This document shows, piece after piece, positions 8,093 through 10,664 of a DNA stretch of 10,664 nt. Origin of the DNA: JAZKFT01 sp043760535 (lineage in GTDB: Bacteria; Bacteroidota; Bacteroidia; Chitinophagales; Chitinophagaceae); assembly GCA_043760535.1 (NCBI GenBank), contig JAYUOV010000224.1:1-10664 (forward strand), given 5' to 3'. Numbering within the stretch: the stretch's first letter is position 1; each line of letters opens with the position of its first letter. The translations under genes were made by a program, and so were the position numbers. The notes under the pieces are model-generated. The model did no database searches, was not told the origin of the DNA, and saw only the letters and a list, made by a program, of their open reading frames with translations.

Positions 8093-9049
8093 TTACAATC
8101 GCTCTGCAATTCTTAGCCTGGCACTTCTTGATCTTGGATTTAATTTCTGCTCGGCTGCCGAAGGTTCTATTGGCTTTTTAGTTAATATTTTAAATGGCAA
8201 TGAAACCTTGCTGCCATATATCGGATCTTCATCTAAAACTTCAAAACCGCCCTGTTTAAAGTATGTTTTTACAATCCTATCTTCAAGCGAATGGAAGGTA
8301 ATAATAGCTGCCCGGCCTCCCTTTTTTAATGCATGTGGCAGTTGTACCAGCATTTCTTTTAATGCTTCCATCTCTTCGTTTACTTCTATCCTAAATGCCT
8401 GAAATACCTGAGCATAATACCTGTTTGGGTTACCCTTTGCCAGGGTGCTAAGCACTTGCATTAAGTCTTCTATCGTTTTAAATTTCCGCTGCTGCCTGGC
8501 CGCTACTATTAATTGGGCAAGGGTTTTAGCATTGGTAACTTCCCCATACAGGCTAAGCATTTGTTGCAATTGCTCGGCCGTGTAAGTGTTGGCAATGTCT
8601 GCAGCCGTTCTCCCTTGCCGCTGATTCATCCGCATATCCAACAGGGCTTCAAACCGAAAAGAAAATCCGCGGCTACCTGCATCAAACTGGTGGCTGCTTA
8701 CACCTAAATCGGCTAATAATCCGTCGGCTCCGGCTGCATTATGCAGTTTTAAAAACTTGCCGAGATGGCGAAAATTATGTGACACAAAAAGCACTCTTTC
8801 ATCATTGGGTGCATTTGCAGCCGCATCGGCATCCTGGTCAAAGGCAATGAGCCTTCCTTCAGAACCTAGTTGTTTTAACATCGCTTTTGTATGCCCTCCT
8901 CCTCCCATAGTACAGTCTATATAAGTACCATTGAATTGTATGTTGAGGCCAGTTATTACTTCGGTAAGCATAACCGGAATATGGTAATCACTTTCAGTTG
9001 TTGAATTATGGGTCAATAAGTCATTGTTTATTGGGTCACTTTGTTTCAT
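8093..9049 (-). CDS. rsmH: 16S rRNA (cytosine-1402-N4)-methyltransferase RsmH (MraW)
   Basis: This SAM-dependent methyltransferase modifies the N4 position of C1402 in the 16S rRNA P-site region. It has 318 residues, near the family norm. Recognisable motifs in order are YHIPVML (22-28), the SAM-binding CTMGGGGHT (46-54), FDQD (70-73), LADLGVSSHQFD (112-123), GFSFRF (128-133), QAFRIEVNEEM (217-227), ITFHSLEDR (250-258) and the C-terminal NPRSRSARLR (304-313). The ATG at 9049 adds about 20 residues before YHIPVML, as is common for the family. The gene is second in the cluster, 66 nt after mraZ and 33 nt before the ftsL-like gene. No Shine-Dalgarno is visible. Confidence 0.97.
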   Translation of the reverse strand: MKQSDPINNDLLTHNSTTESDYHIPVMLTEVITGLNIQFNGTYIDCTMGGGGHTKAMLKQLGSEGRLIAFDQDADAAANAPNDERVLFVSHNFRHLGKFLKLHNAAGADGLLADLGVSSHQFDAGSRGFSFRFEALLDMRMNQRQGRTAADIANTYTAEQLQQMLSLYGEVTNAKTLAQLIVAARQQRKFKTIEDLMQVLSTLAKGNPNRYYAQVFQAFRIEVNEEMEALKEMLVQLPHALKKGGRAAIITFHSLEDRIVKTYFKQGGFEVLDEDPIYGSKVSLPFKILTKKPIEPSAAEQKLNPRSRSARLRIAERL

Positions 9050-9115
9050 AATTTTTCCAACTTCATTCTTTTATATTAAAAATGACCTATTCACTTATTG
9101 TCCAAATAACCAGCC

Positions 9116-9583
9116 TTACGGTGTCATTTGACTGTTAGTATTACCAAGAACCATAGCAGCCATTTCGCTGAAGTGATTTGGCGAAACGGTTTCAAAGAGC
9201 TGTTTGTAATTGCTGCTGTCCCATATTTCTATTTGATCGATGGCGCTAACCAACACAATTTCTTTAGTAAGGCCAGCGTGGGCTATTAAGTTATTGGGCA
9301 GGTTAATGCGGCCAGCACTATCCAATTCCACTTCGGTGGCTCCGTTTAAAAAATAGCGGCGAAACTCCCTTACTTTCGGATCGAAATTGTTTAACGAACT
9401 GAGGCGTTCGAAAATGGGCTCCCAACTCTGTTTGGTATAAAGAGCAAGGCATTTTTCGAATCCACGGTTTACGACAAATGTGTTTCCACCTGTTTCCGGC
9501 AGTTGCTTTTTAAAGCCCGCCGGAAACAGAAACCGACCTTTCTGGTCTAGTGTGGATTCATATTCGCCTAAAAACCTTGTCAT
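9116..9583 (-). CDS. mraZ: Transcriptional regulator MraZ
   Basis: This is the first gene of the dcw operon. It is a DNA-binding protein of the SpoVT/AbrB-like fold that in studied bacteria represses its own operon. From ATG 9583 it has 155 residues, beginning MTRFLGEYESTLDQKGR, the usual MraZ beginning. The two tandem half-domains each show the family DxxxR signature: DQKGR (13-17, followed by FLFP) and DSAGR (88-92, followed by INLP). The open frame extends nine codons further to a GTG at 9610. I reject that start because MraZ proteins normally begin close to the F-x-GEYE motif and because the GTG lies inside the repeats that look like the MraZ operator. The C-terminal tail (about 136-155) is variable in the family. 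Confidence 0.95.
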   Translation of the reverse strand: MTRFLGEYESTLDQKGRFLFPAGFKKQLPETGGNTFVVNRGFEKCLALYTKQSWEPIFERLSSLNNFDPKVREFRRYFLNGATEVELDSAGRINLPNNLIAHAGLTKEIVLVSAIDQIEIWDSSNYKQLFETVSPNHFSEMAAMVLGNTNSQMTP

Positions 9584-9596
9584 TAAAGTAATTTTA

Positions 9597-9633
9597 CCAT
9601 TTGTTGACACAAAGTAACACTTTCTCCCACTTT
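9597..9633 (-). promoter_or_regulatory. Putative MraZ operator: four repeats with 10-nt period
   Basis: On the minus strand, reading toward mraZ, the repeats are AAAGTGG (9633-9627), AAAGTGT (9623-9617), TTTGTGT (9613-9607) and a weaker CAAATGG (9603-9597). Each is separated by exactly 3 nt. The first two match the AAAGTG[G/T]-N3 MraZ box reported for Mollicutes. The 10-nt period also fits the direct-repeat operator of E. coli MraZ. The array ends 13 nt before the mraZ ATG, the expected place for autoregulation. Binding by this MraZ is inferred. Confidence 0.72.
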
Positions 9634-9637
9634 TAAA
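9610..9637 (-). promoter_or_regulatory. Weak candidate promoter for mraZ
   Basis: Minus-strand TTACTTTG (9617-9610) differs by one base from the Bacteroidota -7 consensus TAnnTTTG. TTTA (9637-9634) lies 16 nt upstream and could serve as a degenerate -33 TTTG. The spacing is shorter than usual. If it is real, the -7 element is embedded in the MraZ repeats and the leader is very short. Confidence 0.22.
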
Positions 9638-9652
9638 CCTAATTTAGAGTGG
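9627..9652. repeat. Imperfect inverted repeat flanking the MraZ boxes
   Basis: CCACTTTTAAA (9627-9637) can pair with TTTAGAGTGG (9643-9652) across a 5-nt loop, with one bulge and one G-U wobble. The outer arms contain AAAGTGG on the minus strand and AGAGTGG on the plus strand. The dyad therefore presents a second MraZ-box-like sequence in the opposite orientation. Confidence 0.4.
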
Positions 9653-9739
9653 TTTAACTTTTGCACATAGCCAAATGCAGGCTAGCATTGAGTTTGAGCC
9701 ATTTTTTGGAAACATCAATGTGAATAGCTGTTCTTTTAA

Positions 9740-9748
9740 TGTGGATAA
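9740..9748 (-). promoter_or_regulatory. Single perfect DnaA-box-like 9-mer
   Basis: The minus strand reads TTATCCACA, identical to the strong E. coli DnaA box consensus. It lies alone in the divergent intergenic region, about 157 nt upstream of the mraZ start and 92 nt upstream of the plus-strand gene. No second box or AT-rich unwinding array is seen, so this is not proposed as an origin. A role in DnaA-dependent transcription control is possible but unproven. Confidence 0.3.
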
Positions 9749-9814
9749 CCCATTTGTACCTTGATTTTAAGTTGCAAACAGATCAGTAGTTATGTAGCAA
9801 CTATACCTGCCAAC

Positions 9815-9845
9815 ATGCATATTTGCATTAATAATTTTTATGCAA
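9815..9845 (+). repeat. Alternative inverted repeats at the start codon of the membrane protein gene
   Basis: TTGCAT (9823-9828) is complementary to ATGCAA (9840-9845), and the second arm includes the start codon. The same TGCAT can instead pair with ATGCA at 9815-9819 across a 4-nt loop. The two pairings are mutually exclusive. The stems are only 5-6 bp, so stability is doubtful. Confidence 0.3.
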
Positions 9846-10196
9846 TCACCAAAAAAAAGACCCGTTAAGATTTTTTATTTCTACGCCTTTATGGCGGCTG
9901 TTGTTGGTTTATATTATGTAAACAGGCACTTTTTTCTATCGCAACTGGAGTCGGGTTTCAGAAACCTGGCCTTTGTAGGCATCTGTACCATTTGTGTATT
10001 TGGCCTTATTAAAAGACCCAAATGGTTTTTATACTTTTTTGGCGTTTTAATGTTGCAACAATTGTATAGCCATGGCAGCCAATTGTTTACTCAATGGCAT
10101 TTGTTACATACTATCAATTATATAAACTTGTGTATAGTTGTTATGATGCCGGTTATTTTTGTAAGCCTTATAAGAAACCAACATGCTGCATCCTAA
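9840..10196 (+). CDS. Small four-helix membrane protein of unknown function
   Basis: I do not recognise this family. The 118-residue product starts with a basic segment (MQSPKKRPVK). Four likely membrane helices follow at about 11-30, 41-57, 62-78 and 92-111, joined by short loops, so both ends should face the cytoplasm. The segment between helices 3 and 4 is polar and histidine- and glutamine-containing (YSHGSQLFTQWHLLH, 76-90). There is no signal peptidase site or enzymatic motif that I can name. The ATG at 9840 follows an AT-rich leader without a Shine-Dalgarno, typical of Bacteroidota. Its last 14 nt overlap the start of queA in another frame, so the two are probably co-transcribed. It is divergent from the mraZ operon. 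A coding call is supported by the coherent hydrophobic pattern and the gene overlap. Confidence 0.8.
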   Translation: MQSPKKRPVKIFYFYAFMAAVVGLYYVNRHFFLSQLESGFRNLAFVGICTICVFGLIKRPKWFLYFFGVLMLQQLYSHGSQLFTQWHLLHTINYINLCIVVMMPVIFVSLIRNQHAAS

Positions 10197-10664
10197 AGAC
10201 TTATTAATAGCCGATTTTTCGTACGTATTACCAGATGAAAAAATTGCCAAACATCCTTTAACAGTAAGAGATGCTTCAAAATTGTTGCTCTATCAAAATG
10301 GCAACATTTCGGAGACCGTTTTTAATACCATTGGCGACCATTTGCCAGAAGGGGCTTTACTTGTTTTTAATAACAGTAAAGTGATACAAAGCAGGCTAAG
10401 TTTTACTAAACCCAGCGGCGGTGTGGTTGAAATATTTATACTGGAACCTTGTGACGAATATGGAGATATTACCACGGCTATGAAAAAAACAGGCAGTATT
10501 CAATGTAACTGTTTGGTGGGTGGAGCTAAAAAATGGAAGCAGGGAAAGCTTACACTAAATGCCAATTGGAGTGGAGATACACCCGCAGAACATAACATAA
10601 TGCCATTAGCATTTACTGCTGAAATGGTGCGTAGAAATGGTGAAGCTTTTGTAATTGAGTTTAA
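10183..10664 (+). CDS. queA: S-adenosylmethionine:tRNA ribosyltransferase-isomerase QueA (3' end cut off by window)
   Basis: QueA transfers and isomerises the ribosyl group of S-adenosylmethionine onto 7-aminomethyl-7-deazaguanine at position 34 of certain tRNAs, giving epoxyqueuosine on the way to queuosine. About 160 codons are present, open to the window edge; the full protein is usually 340-410 residues. Family features are IADFSYVLPDEKIAKHPL (9-26), RDASKLLLY (29-37), LPEGALLVFNNSKVIQSRL (54-72), VEIFILEP (82-89), and the CLVGGAKKWKQG region (110-121). The ATG at 10183 gives MLHPKDLLIADFSY, matching the N-terminus typical of Bacteroidota homologues. It lies inside the end of the upstream membrane protein gene (14-nt overlap), suggesting translational coupling. 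The catalytic C-terminal half is not visible here. Confidence 0.93.
   Translation, partial: MLHPKDLLIADFSYVLPDEKIAKHPLTVRDASKLLLYQNGNISETVFNTIGDHLPEGALLVFNNSKVIQSRLSFTKPSGGVVEIFILEPCDEYGDITTAMKKTGSIQCNCLVGGAKKWKQGKLTLNANWSGDTPAEHNIMPLAFTAEMVRRNGEAFVIEF

Noticed and set aside
9584..9610. N-terminal extension of mraZ from a GTG at 9610
   Set aside because: The ATG at 9583 gives the normal MraZ N-terminus, and the GTG lies inside the operator-like repeats.
9740..9748. Replication origin based on the DnaA box
   Set aside because: There is only one box, with no cluster, no repeated AT-rich 13-mers, and no dnaA or dnaN gene nearby.
1..10664. Novel defence, mobile or CRISPR-type system
   Set aside because: All long genes are recognisable core wall-synthesis, division or tRNA-modification genes. 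I saw no transposase, integrase, nuclease, repeat-spacer array or tRNA gene.

Overview
The window is a stretch of bacterial chromosome carrying most of a division and cell wall (dcw) cluster on the minus strand. Divergent from it, at the right end, are a small membrane protein gene and the start of a queA gene on the plus strand. The DNA is AT-rich and the genes lack visible Shine-Dalgarno sequences. The gene order, an FtsL-like protein of the Bacteroidetes type, a MraY with an extra periplasmic insert, a PASTA-bearing FtsI and the N-terminal style of QueA all point to Bacteroidota. The best fit is a Chitinophagaceae-like member; that family-level assignment is an inference from remembered relatives, not a search.

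Layout, in the direction of transcription of the minus-strand operon (right to left): mraZ (9583-9116), rsmH/mraW (9049-8093), an ftsL-like gene (8059-7739), ftsI/PBP transpeptidase (7564-5351), murE (5354-3885), mraY (3822-2515), murD (2435-1095) and ftsW (1057 to beyond base 1, truncated by the window). Most spacers are short (33-70 nt) and ftsI/murE overlap by 4 nt, so one polycistronic unit is likely. The exception is a 174-nt AT-rich gap between ftsL and ftsI. There is no murF between murE and mraY. The next genes, beyond the left edge, would normally be murG, murC, ftsQ, ftsA and ftsZ.

Together these genes cover regulation (MraZ), 16S rRNA methylation (RsmH), cytoplasmic precursor synthesis (MurE and MurD), lipid I formation (MraY), and septal glycan polymerisation and cross-linking (FtsW with FtsI, aided by FtsL). 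MurE carries the DNPR motif, so the peptidoglycan is predicted to contain meso-diaminopimelate.

The 256-nt region between the mraZ and plus-strand start codons (9584-9839) holds the most interesting regulatory sequence. Four direct repeats with an exact 10-nt period lie just upstream of mraZ and match the known AAAGTG[G/T]-N3 MraZ box pattern. The region also has a hairpin-forming repeat, one perfect DnaA-box-like 9-mer, and a small inverted repeat around the start codon of the plus-strand gene. The plus-strand genes are a four-helix membrane protein of unknown function (9840-10196) and queA (from 10183, truncated by the window), which overlap by 14 nt.

Overall this is an ordinary, conserved core-genome region. 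I see no mobile elements, CRISPR arrays, RNA genes or defence systems. The observations worth a second look are mostly regulatory or start-codon details.
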